Source of the DNA: Rhabdophis nuchalis
Taxonomy: Eukaryota; Chordata; Lepidosauria; Squamata; Natricidae
Length of the DNA stretch: 64,000 nucleotides
Assembly (NCBI GenBank): GCA_039707465.1
Contig: CM077644.1
Span: 83,701,375 to 83,765,374, forward strand
Reading direction: 5' to 3'
The translations under genes and the position numbers were made by a program. Of the stretch, positions 44,823-53,909 are shown one piece after another; positions within the stretch are counted from its first letter, which is position 1; each line of letters opens with the position of its first letter. The notes beneath the pieces are model-generated. The model worked only from the letters and a program-made list of their open reading frames with translations. It searched no databases and was not told where the DNA came from.

Positions 44823-44955
44823 ATTATTAACAGATTAACAGAGTTAGTCCAACCCCCCTGCCCAAGCAGGAGACCCTACATCTGCCTCTACCTAGGATTG
44901 AGCTCACAACCTCCTGATTGGGAGGTGAGAGCTCCACCTCTAGGCCACAGCAGCA
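44823..44955 (-). mobile_element. SINE with CR1-like tail nested in Tc1
   Basis: On the minus strand a tRNA-like head (GCTGTGGCCTAGAGGTGGAG, then GGTTGTGAGCTCAATCC as B box) passes into a tail complementary to AGTCCAACCCCCCTGCCCAAG (44846-44866). That is a CR1 3' end motif, ending near an AATAATTTAT. Removing it restores continuous Tc1 sequence. Confidence 0.7.
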
Positions 44956-45154
44956 GTATTCAGACCCTTTGCAACAACACTTGAAATTTAGCTCAGCTGC
45001 CTCCCGTTTCTCTTGTTAGTTGCTGAGGTGTTTCTACACTTTGATTGGAGTTGACCTGTGGTAAATTAAATTGATTGGACATGATTTGGAAAGGCACACA
45101 CCTTTGTATAGAAGGCTTCACAGCTGACAATGCATACCGTAGCAGAACAAAACC

Positions 45155-45242
45155 ATGAAGGGAATGAAACTGCCTGCACAACTCAGAGACAGAATTACTG
45201 CACAGATCTGGGGAAAGGTACAAGAAAATTTCTGCTGCACTG
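45155..45242 (+). pseudogene. Tc1 transposase, N-terminal HTH fragment
   Basis: MKGMKLPAQLRDRITAQIWG corresponds to the start of Tc1 transposases, where LRDRI lies in the first helix-turn-helix of the paired-like DNA-binding domain. Only about 29 codons remain before similarity ends. The reading frame also shifts within GKVQENFCC, which in family members encodes the continuing helix. The DDE catalytic domain is absent. Codons after 45242 are unrelated repeat sequence. Confidence 0.75.
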
Positions 45243-45403
45243 AATATATGCCAGTTGCCAACTGCTCAAATCTTGATTTATATGACCACGGGGAGGCTGC
45301 AATGGTCGTAAGTGTGAAAACAAGTCATAAGTCACTTTTTCAATACCATTATAAACTTTGAACAGTCACTAAACAAGTTGTAAATTAAGGACGATCTATA
45401 CTT
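45243..45403 (+). mobile_element. MITE fragment, GTCATAAGTCACTTTTTCA family
   Basis: CAGTTGCCAAC, ATGACCACGGGGAGGCTGC, TCATAAGTCACTTTTTCA and GTTGTAAATTAAGGACG correspond in order to the right half of the element at 56066-56266. It directly abuts the broken Tc1. Confidence 0.7.
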
Positions 45404-45489
45404 TAAACTGAACCATACTCTTATATTTACCTTCAGGTGCAAAACAAACAACAACAAAAAATGAGTAAGAAATGAAGCAAAATATTTTT

Positions 45490-45786
45490 TGTTATGTTCT
45501 CAGCCCACGCACAGACAGTCAGTCTGGGGAGCCAAGGCTGACCCGGAGGTTTGTAAAACACTGTAGCAGCCAGTCGCGTCTGATTGGCCGAGACGCGGCT
45601 GGCTGGGCCAGACTTTCTGTCTGGCTCAGGGTTTTCCCGCTTTAGGGAAACCTATAAAAAGCTATTGAAGTTGGGAAGTCTCAGTTGCACTGATCTCCTG
45701 TTGTTCCTGTATATAGTTCTTGCTACTTGCAATAAACCTGTTTGATGACTAGCCTGACTCGGACTCGAATTCATCCAAACTTAACA
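45490..45786 (+). mobile_element. Solo LTR, 297 bp
   Basis: Begins TGTTATGTTC and ends CTTAACA. Internal TATA box CTATAAAAAG (45652-45661) and AATAAA signal (45731-45736) about 75 bp apart give the U3-R-U5 order. The flanking 5-mers TTTTT (45485-45489, 45787-45791) are identical but low-complexity. No internal retroviral or Gypsy sequence is nearby, so it probably arose by LTR-LTR recombination. The superfamily is not determined. Confidence 0.75.
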
Positions 45787-46647
45787 TTTTTGAGCTGAAA
45801 TTTTCTTAAAGGGAGCCTAATTTCGATTTCTAAAAAACTGCTTTTCACACACTTTTACTCAATTGGTTCTGGGAGGCATGATGGGTACTAAAAACTATGT
45901 GTGCCCCACAAACCAGGTGACTTACCATGTGATCCTTTGTTTTGGCTGGGAAAACATTCTGTCTCTCCTATATCCTATGATAGTGACCTTCCTAACAATC
46001 CTCTGCAGCTATTCCCTACCTTCCTTTTGCAATGCACCAATAACAAAGAAACTATGAATACCAGAACAACATTTTCACATCAAAATGCATCGGGTCGCTA
46101 ATTCAATAAGTTCTGAAGCAGGCAAATACAGAGATACCACTGTACCTCTGGCTGGTTAGTAAAGTAAAACAGTTTATTTCAAACCTTGTTTGAAACTACT
46201 GTGGTAAAGAATTACAAGCAACAGAGTAAATAATTTTACATTTCTAGAATAATGAGACGTCAAAGGAATGAGTTAGTGTTTTTCTTTCTTCTAATGGCAA
46301 ATGTGAAAATGACTTTTTAATGACTGCCAAGTGTACATATTAATCTGGCTGAAACTTTATTCCTCTCTTTGCATGTCATGTCATATGTTTTTTTGGGTTT
46401 TTTGTGCTGCAATAGTGCATGACCATTTAATACAGAAAAATTTATTAAAAACAAAAAGAAGGGAAACATGTTCTTTGTCTAGAAATTTGATTTGACACTT
46501 TCCCAAAGTACATTACACAAGGAATGGAGACATAAGACAAGAGAGTATTGCCAAGTTACGTGAGAAATTCCCAAGTTCTCTGGAAGATTGGCTTTGTTAC
46601 AGTGCGATTTTTTAAAATCCCTTTTTATGAAATTGCTTTTCTTAATA
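45787..46647. other. Unannotated sequence
   Basis: No feature recognised. Confidence 0.4.
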
Positions 46648-46945
46648 TAGAGTTTGAGTTTAGAGTTTATTGGTTTTTTATACCGCCCTAGTCCCGAAGG
46701 ACTCAGGGCGGTGTACAGCCAAAATAAAAACAGATATATAAATGTATAAAAACAAATATATAAAAGTTATATATTTTAAAAGATATAATTAAAATATTGG
46801 CCGAAACGTAGAAAAAACCCAAACTAACCCTGATTAAAATAATAGAAATTTAAATCTAAACGTTTAAATTTAAAAATTTAAAAAATCATGCTTTATGCCA
46901 GCCCGGCTTGTTGAAAAAAAAAGGTTTTGAGACGGCGGCGGAATA
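46648..46945 (-). mobile_element. LINE 3' end, L2/CR1 group
   Basis: ACCGCCCTAGTCCCGAAGGA (46682-46701), then CTCAGGGCGGTGTACA, is the reversed terminal motif of the group with a distinct tail sequence. The last codons (complement of 46890-46940) read FFFNKPGWHKA before a stop, matching the family C terminus. The UTR is very AT-rich. Confidence 0.85.
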
Positions 46946-47632
46946 TAAAATACAAATGAAAATAAGGACAATAGGAAAGAGGTTAAGGAGAAAAGGAAAG
47001 GGGAATGGGAATGAGGAAGAGGAATGGGGGGAGAGGAAGCAGTGATTTTCAACTTTTTCAGTGCAGTAAATTACACAATAAAATTATAACCTCACCTTTT
47101 AACAGTACATGGCCATTATTGAACGCTGATATCACAGCTAATAAAAACAATGTAAATATATGTTTACATTTGTATCAGCTGTAGGATACAATAATCGGTT
47201 TGTTCTACCTTTCCAAAGACAACTTTATTTTCTATAAGGTTTGCTTGGGGTCACATGTTTGTTTTGATCCGCAGTACATTAATTTTGAAGAAATGCCCAT
47301 TTTTTCAATATAAAGTTCATTCAACTTTAACATCTAAATGGGTTTTTTACAGCATAAATCTGCTTGTCCAGTTTTTATTTTAACTCAGAAAGTTTATAAT
47401 ACTTTAGAAAAAATATTTAATGACAATCTTCAATCAAAGCTTTATATTCAAAATGAAATAAGTAATGTATATATATTAAGCATCAGATCTGCTTTCTCCT
47501 GGAAAGTAGGGTCTGATGGTAGAAATGCAACAGACTTTTTCATGATAGGAGAGAGGATTTAACTCTTAGAACAGAGAATATAAATGGCAGTTAGAAACTG
47601 GGCATAGTTTGGAAATGATAGATCCCTCCTGA
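46946..47632. other. Unannotated sequence
   Basis: A purine-rich stretch at 46960-47040. Nothing else recognised. Confidence 0.4.
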
Positions 47633-47998
47633 AATGCATGCAGAGGTGGTATTCACCCGGTTTCTCACCGGTTCATGCAAACTGGTGGCGGCCATTTTCC
47701 TGAAGTCAGAGAACTGGTAGAGCTGGCTGGCTGGCCATGCCCTCAAACCAGTCCCCCTGTCACCACTTGCTTGTCCTGCCTGCCTGCCTGACCAATACTT
47801 GTTTGCCCCACCCCCTTATGCTCACTTGGTCACTTGACACTCACCCTGCCCATCTGAGCCCTATATATGCCTTTGTCATGCAGCCCAGGCCCCAGCTACA
47901 TTCCTCACCAGTTGCCTCCACGTCTTGCCCATTCAGTTCACCAATGGTAAGCATGCTGCCCACCTGCCCTGGGTCAGGGGGCCAGGCCCCAGGGACAT

Positions 47999-48183
<185 letters not shown>

Positions 48184-48857
48184 TTTGAATTTTTATACTG
48201 CACCTTCTCCCAGCGGGACTCAGGGCAGTGTACAGGCCACAATAAAAATCAACTAGTATAAAATCACTAATATAAAACAATTAAAATACAATTAAAAATT
48301 GATTAAATAGTACGCCTGATTTTGATAAAAGCCCTGTCTAAAAACCATCTCTAAAACCAATTAAAAGCTATGCCAGGCCGGCCGCACGAAATAAATGGGT
48401 CTTCAAAGTCCGGCGGAAAAGGCGCAGTCTGTGATCGTGTGAAGGTCAGAGGGTAGGTCATTCCAGAGGACAGGAGCAGCCACAGAGAAGGCTCTCGCCC
48501 TGGGAGTCGCCAGCCAACATTGCCTAGCCGACAGCACCCTGAGGAGGCCCTCTCTGTGGGAGCAGACTGGTCGGTGGGAGGTATTAGGTAGCAGGAGGCG
48601 GCCTTGCAAATAGCCAGGTCCCATGCCATGGAGCGCTTTAAAGGTGGTTACTAACACCTTGAAGCGCACCCGGAAAGCCACAAGCAGCCAGTACAGCTCG
48701 CGCAGGAGAGGTGTCACATGGGAGTATCTAGAAGCTCCCAGAATCCCCCATGCGGCCGCGTTCTGTACTACCTGGAGCCTCCGGGTGCACCTCAAGGGAA
48801 GCCCCATGTAGAGAGCATTGCAGTAGTCCAGGCAGGAGATGACGAGGGCTTGAGTGC
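48184..48857 (-). mobile_element. L2/CR1-group LINE 3' end nested in a hAT
   Basis: The minus strand encodes MGLPLRCTRRLQVVQNAAAW (48807 downward), TPLLRELYWLLVAFRVRF and terminal ALRARAFSVAAPVLWNDLPS-type sequence to about 48365. The 3' UTR has ACTCAGGGCAGTGTACAG (complement of the tail motif) at 48219-48236. 5'-truncated at about 48857, within the codons for the ALVISRLDYC region. A subtype. Confidence 0.92.
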
Positions 48858-49169
48858 CATTCCCGAGGCCCCGGAGTCACCACTCTTTTGCCGCCCACCT
48901 CGGCCATGTCAGGGAATGCACCATTTTGTGGCTCCAGCCTTGTCGCTAAGCTGCTGCCCTCTAGCTGCCTACCTTGGCTGGTTTGGGAACGCACCATTTC
49001 CCAGCTCTGGCCTTGCCCTGGGGCCACTGCCCTCTCATCGCAATGCCCTCCGTACAGCCCCGGCCCTAGCCCCACTTCCTCCTGTTTCACCACATCTTTC
49101 TTCAAACTGCTTACCTTCTGGTTGTTGCAGAGTAAGAGAAGGCAAACTGATAGGAAACAGATGGCTGGC

Positions 49170-49483
49170 AAAGAAGCCTCCCAACTGCTGGCTCTCAAAT
49201 AGGTGGCTGGGAGGCTCCTTTGCCAGTCAGTCACTGGCCACATGCTGCCAAAAAGTCCTCCAGTCAGCGATAAAGCTGCTGGCATCGCCATCATGTTCTT
49301 CACACATGCACGTCCCTTGGACTTGCAAGTCCAAGGGATGTGCATGCATGAAGAACATGGCAGTGATGGCAGCAGCTTTTTCACCAACTAGAGCACTTTT
49401 TGGCAGCCTGCAGCCAGTGACTGGCTAGTAAAGAAGCCTCCCAGCTGGCCCTCAAAAAGTTGGTGGTTGGGAGGCTTCTTTGC
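49170..49483. repeat. Large imperfect palindrome with side hairpins
   Basis: Centred at about 49323 in GGACTTGCAAGTCC. Arms of roughly 120 bp (49204-49323 and 49324-49443) agree at about 80% by eye. Each outer flank also holds its own hairpin: AAGAAGCCTCCCAACTG..GTGGCTGGGAGGCTCC at 49169-49218, and AAGAAGCCTCCCAGCTGG..GGTTGGGAGGCTTCTT at 49432-49481. Confidence 0.85.
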
Positions 49484-49734
49484 TAGGCAGCAACTTCATG
49501 CAGGCACCAAAAAGTTCCAAAAGATTTTTCCACTGATTTGCTGGGTGTGATTTGGTGAGGGGTCATGTGCCTGAGTGGGTGTGGGCATAGGTATGAGTGA
49601 CATCAAGTTGACCATGCCCATTCAGTCACATGGCCCCCACCTAGCCATGTCCACTGAAACAGGGTGAAAATGTTTGAAACCCGCCACTGAGTGCATGTAT
49701 GTATTTAAACACATTTGAAATAAACATTTTTTGA

Positions 49735-49845
49735 TTTTTCGAAGGTGCTTTGTCCAAAAGGCAACTTAGACTTTCTTGCCCCTCCCCCTTTGAAGCCAAT
49801 TTGCTTCTCATCCAAGAAGCTTCTTTAGTACTTTAGTTGACTTTT
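49735..49845. mobile_element. Palindromic retroposed repeat, left arm
   Basis: AAGGTGCTTTGTCCAAAAGGCAAC-like text (49744-49767), then TTTGCTTCTCATCCAAGAAGCTTCTT (49799-49824), matches the left arms at 3.1 and 41.1 kb. Interrupted by a LINE; GGGACAACCATGACCTCAAT at 50129-50148 is the far end. Confidence 0.65.
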
Positions 49846-50128
49846 TTATTTATTTTATTTATTTATTATTTAAACTTATATAACCGCTCCCTCTCCCCAA
49901 AGGGACTCGGGGCGGTGCAAAGGAAATTAAAAACATATGAATATCACAATTATAAATAATTAAAACCAAATTAAATAAATTATCCCTGCGCTAAAATTTA
50001 AAATCATTAAAACTCTTCCCCCATTTAAAACCAATTAAAACAATTTAAGGTACAGGCTATAGACTAGGTAAAATAAATTAGGGCAGACCGGCCTGATGGA
50101 ACAAATGGGTCTTTAATTTCTGGTGGAA
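49846..50128 (-). mobile_element. LINE 3' end (C subtype) inserted in the palindromic repeat
   Basis: An ATTTATTT tail is followed by ACTCGGGGCGGTGC (49904-49917, complement of the CCCGAGT tail motif seen at 38.17 kb), an AT-rich UTR, and terminal codons (complement of 50085-50128) matching KLKTHLFHQAGL. Only the last 280 bp are present. Confidence 0.8.
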
Positions 50129-50321
50129 GGGGACAACCATGACCTCAATGATTGAAAATCTCCATAAACATTCCTTGCTTACCACTTTGTAGTACTCTAG
50201 TTGTTTCTATATTGTTGTTGTTATTGTTGGTGCTGAAGTACCATAGTGACTTTGATTTTTGCCTAGCATGCAGAAAGTTTCCAGTTCATAATCTGGCAGA
50301 ACCATTTATCTTTTCCTAAGT

Positions 50322-50456
50322 CAGGGGTGTCCAAACTTGGGAACTTTAAGAGTTGTGGACTTCAACTCCCAGAATTCCCCAGCCAGCCATGCTGGCTGGG
50401 GAATTCTGGGAGTTGAAGTCCACAACTCTTAAAGTTCCCAAGTTTGGACATCCCTG
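50322..50456. mobile_element. Near-perfect palindromic hAT-type MITE, 135 bp
   Basis: Two 66-bp arms around a 3-nt loop differ at one position (the sixth base). The ends are CAGGGGTGTCC and GGACATCCCTG. Perfect 8-bp target duplications TCCTAAGT lie at 50314-50321 and 50457-50464. The element would fold into a single long hairpin and is noncoding. Older copies are at 7573 and 8118. Confidence 0.95.
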
Positions 50457-50464
50457 TCCTAAGT

Positions 50465-51208
50465 AAACTGGTTTCCTCCCAGAGCTTTAAATAAAGCATA
50501 TACACTGCTGCACTGTTTCAGCATTTTCTCAGTCAGCTATTTAGTTGTGTCAATAAAACTCTTTTACCTCAGTTGACTGGAAAAATAACAACATGAATCG
50601 CTGTAGACTTTTTTTTTTTTTTAAAGCCAAGAGAGAAAATTATCGCATTTTTTGCTCAATAAGACACACTTTTTTACCACCACCACCCCAAAGTGGGTGG
50701 AAATGTTTGTGCCTCTTTGGTGAATAGCAGCTGGGGTGCACCGCAGTGGGGTCCTTTTACAGTGCTGAGCCTCTTCTGTCTTTGTCATTGCCCACCTCTT
50801 CTTTCTCTTTTCTGCAGTGTAGGAATCAATAGGCAGTGCTGGCACAAGAGAGGACACCTATCTGTGGTTCTCTCAGGCTCTGCCTGAAAGTTTTTTGTCT
50901 TGTTTTCCTCCTCTAAACCTATGTGCGTCGTATGGTCAGCTGCTTCCTGTGGAGCAAAAAATTATGAAAAGAAAAATAATTTAAAAAGGACTGTTATTAG
51001 TGCACTCTGAACTGGCCAAACCTTCTTTTTGCTAGGACAGCTAGGTAAACATCTTCAGATAAAGGGACATCTTGAAGCCGTTAAAAAGGATGATGAACAT
51101 GGACTCCACTGAATGAATGTTCTTTCATCTCACTTTCATTTCATTTTGCACATTCATGCAAAAAATGCTTAAGGTAACTTAACATGGAACAAAGTCATTT
51201 AGAAGTGG
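50465..51208. other. Unannotated sequence
   Basis: A T-run lies at 50609-50620. No feature recognised. Confidence 0.4.
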
Positions 51209-51256
51209 GGGGGGGCTTTTATCAGGGGGGCCTTTTATCAGGGGGGCCTTTTATCA
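51209..51256. repeat. Three 16-bp tandem units at a LINE 5' junction
   Basis: GGGGGGCCTTTTATCA occurs at 51225-51240 and 51241-51256, preceded by the one-base variant GGGGGGGCTTTTATCA at 51209-51224. The unit matches LINE coding sequence at the truncation point (the GAFYQ region). Confidence 0.93.
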
Positions 51257-51995
51257 GGTGCACCTGATACGCCAGTTGCGCCCCTATCTAGATCGTGACG
51301 CCTTACGCACGGTCACTCAAGCGCTCGTCACCTCCCGCCTGGACTACAACGCTCTCTACATGGGGCTTCCCTTGAGGTGCACCCGGAGGCTCCAGCTAGT
51401 CCAGAATACGGCCGTGCAGGGGATCATGGGAGGGTCTCGATACTCCCATGTAACACCTCTCCTGCGCGAGCTGCACTGGCTGCCTGTGGCCTTCGGGGTG
51501 CGCTTCAAGGTGCTAGTAACCATCTTCAAAGTGCTCCATGGCATGAGACCTGGCTACCTGCTGGACCGCCTCCTACCACATACCTCCCTTAGACCTGTCT
51601 GCTCCCACAGAGTGGGCCTCCTCAGGATGCCATCTGCCACACAATGCCGACGGGTTGCCCCCAGGGGAAAGCCTTCTCTGTGGCAGGGCCTGCCCTCTAG
51701 AACGACCTTCCCCCCAACCTTCGGATCATCACGGACCTACGCCTCTTCCGCCGGGCACTAAAAACACGATTTCAAGAGGCCGGCCTGGCTTAGTTTTAAT
51801 GGATATAGTTTTAATTGATTTTAACCCTTTTTAATCTAGATTTTAGCACAGACCTTAATTTAATTTATTTTTAACTGTTTTGTACTGTATTGTTTTATAT
51901 TTTTATATTTCTGTGCACTGCCCTGAGTCCCCTAGGGGAGATAGGGCGGTATACAAATTTGAAAAATAAATAAAATAAATAAATAAGTGGAGCAG
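51257..51995 (+). mobile_element. L2/CR1-group LINE 3' end (A subtype)
   Basis: An open frame 51258-51761 encodes RQLRPYLDRDALRTVTQALV, then MGLPLRCTRRLQLVQNTAVQ, PLLRELHWLPVAFGVRFKVL and SHRVGLLRM, ending slightly out of register in the ALWNDL region. The 3' UTR carries CTGCCCTGAGTCC (51918-51930) and an AAATAAATAAAT tail. A codon is missing in SRLDYNAL, where Cys is absent. No reverse transcriptase remains. Confidence 0.92.
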
Positions 51996-52114
51996 GAAAA
52001 TATCCTTGTGAAAAGCTAAAAAATATTCATTTTGACAATGAATAAGTCATTAGCAGAAGGTGCCATTTTACATTTCTGTCTTCCATTCTGTCTGTCTATG
52101 TAGATTATCGGAAC

Positions 52115-52200
52115 ATTTTAAACAAGAAGCAAAACATCTTCAAGGAAAAACAAAGAAAATCCAGTTGCCTTTTTTTTTTTTAAAGCACCTTTAATGGTGC
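52115..52200. mobile_element. Palindromic retroposed repeat, right arm
   Basis: AAGAAGCAAAACATCTTCAAGG (52120-52141) and AAAATCCAGTTGCC, followed by a T-run and AGCACCTTTAATGGTGCT, correspond to the right arm of the 3.1- and 41.1-kb copies. Confidence 0.55.
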
Positions 52201-52666
52201 TTTCATTCTGTCCTTCACCAATATTTTGATGACAAAGCAACTAGGTTGGACAGAGGAGCCCTATATCAAGTTGTTTAATTTGGTCTTCAAATGGTTTGAG
52301 AGCAGGACATATTAAAGACCTACTCAGTGTACCACATAAACCTTGCTGACTATTATTGTTTCTCTCAGATGCCTTTCTTCAGGTTTCCATATTACCTGCA
52401 ATAAATAATGATATTAAACTGCGGAATCCTTTTAATTGTAATGTATTGACTTTGGAAATAAGTTAAAAATTCTAATGCTTAATATACTCTTATTTCCCAG
52501 ACTTCATTACGCTAGGATGGAAACCTATAACCCTACAAATATTTCTGAATTAAACTCCAACAGTCCTGGGCAGTGTAAGGAACAGAAAGGGATGGTATTT
52601 GTAATTCAAAAAAAGCTAGAGAACCAAAACAATTACAGCCTTGTTGGGGAGAAATTTTAGGCTAGA
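52201..52666. other. Unannotated sequence
   Basis: No feature recognised. Confidence 0.4.
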
Positions 52667-52674
52667 TCTTAGAG

Positions 52675-53019
52675 CAGTGATGGCGAACCTTTTTAGGCTT
52701 GCGTGCCATATGGGGGGGAGCGCAGGGAGGTCATGCACCAGTGTGCTGCACCCCTAATGCAGTGGGCGCCCCCCAGTGCACATGCACGCATGACAGGTGC
52801 TCCCTCCCAGAGGGCCTATGTGGGGGGACGGGGCTGTTTTTGCCCTTCCCAGGCTCATATAAAGCCTGGGGAGGACAAAAAATGGGTTTAAAAATAGCTG
52901 AATCAGCTGGCCAGCACACGCATGCATACTGGCCAGCTGACAGGGCAATGCCTTGCGTGCCCTGCCAAATGGCTCCGTGTGCCACCAGTGGCACACGTGC
53001 CATAGGTTCGCCATCACTG
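52675..53019. mobile_element. hAT MITE of the CAGTGATGGCGAACC family, 345 bp
   Basis: CAGTGATGGCGAACC and GGTTCGCCATCACTG are exact inverted repeats. Perfect 8-bp target duplications TCTTAGAG lie at 52667-52674 and 53020-53027. The interior resembles the 30.1-kb copy (GCTTGCGTGCCA near the left end, GCTGGCCAGCACAC inside). Noncoding. Confidence 0.95.
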
Positions 53020-53222
53020 TCTTAGAGCTTAATCAATCATTTTGCACTTCAGTAAAAAGCACCCCCTGAAAAGAGAGAAATTCAAGAATTTCTAATTTTC
53101 CTATACCTGTGATTCCTAACACCAACAACTCTTAATTCTTATGAAATTTATCTGGGTGTATAATACTGCTAAAGATATTCTGTTTTTCTTTTTAAACCAG
53201 TCAAAATACTCCACTACTTCTG

Positions 53223-53904
53223 TGTGATGACACCGGACCAGGCACGAAGGCAACACAGTCAGCTGATAAGTCAAAAGTCCCTTTATTGCGCCAACTTTTC
53301 TCCAAATGCTTCCACATTTCTGGCAAGTTCTGGAGCAAAGTCCAGCAAAATGGTGCTAGCACAACGGCTTCAAAGCAAGAAGTCCAGCGACGCAAAGGAG
53401 CAAGGAAGAAAGTAATCAGTCCACGAAGCAAGGAACAAGGTAAGAAGTCTTGCAAACTCCAGACATCAGCAACGGCCCACCAAAGTCCACAAATTCAGTG
53501 TTTGTTCCTGACAAACACCCATCCCCACAGCATCTCCTTAAATTTCAGTCCCCAGATGTGCCTTTTGAAGGGGGTGGTGGGACAATCTCCTCCTGAGTCT
53601 TCAGGTCAGCCTGTGATGTTTCCACTTCCTCTCTACTCTCCATGCTTGGGGATCAGGAGGGGGCAGTCCTTGCTCATCGTCTGAGCACCATCGCTCTTCA
53701 TCTCCACTGCTTGTCCTCTGTCGGTTGTCCTGCTCCCATTCCTCCCTGCTGGCAAACCGTCTGAAGCCTGAGGAGCCTGGGACTGCCTGATCTTATTCCT
53801 TCCCATGTTATTCCAAAGCCAATGAGGCTGCCCCCTCAGTCTCCCTCGGCCCCAGCTCTGGCCCATCCTCCTCCGTAGATTCAGGCTTTTACAGGGGCCT
53901 GACA
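53223..53904 (-). mobile_element. Solo LTR, 682 bp
   Basis: Minus strand begins TGTCAGGCCCCTG (complement ending at 53904) and ends GTGTCATCACA (complement starting at 53223), the TG..CA form of LTRs. An AATAAA signal is the complement of 53282-53287, about 60 bp from the 3' end. The flanking 5-mers TTCTG (53218-53222) and TTCTA (53905-53909) match at 4 of 5. A 118-codon frame inside is not gag- or pol-like. No internal coding region is adjacent. The superfamily is not determined. Confidence 0.7.
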
Positions 53905-53909
53905 TTCTA

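Larger units (their letters stand above)
44625..45242 (+). mobile_element. Tc1/mariner-type transposon, 5' part, with a nested SINE
   Basis: GTGTATTCAGAAAGAATTCA (44641-44660), AATACCCCATAATGACAACA (44747-44766), TATTCAGACCCTTTGC (44957-44972) and GATTGGACATGATTTGGAAA (45073-45092) reproduce the left part of the widespread fish/amphibian/reptile Tc1 family. 44823-44955 is inserted SINE sequence. Similarity ends at about 45242 inside the transposase N terminus, where another repeat begins. Confidence 0.85.

Noticed and set aside
48718..49428. 236- and 219-codon frames on opposite strands
   Set aside because: They cross the LINE/hAT junction and the large palindrome. No coherent protein.
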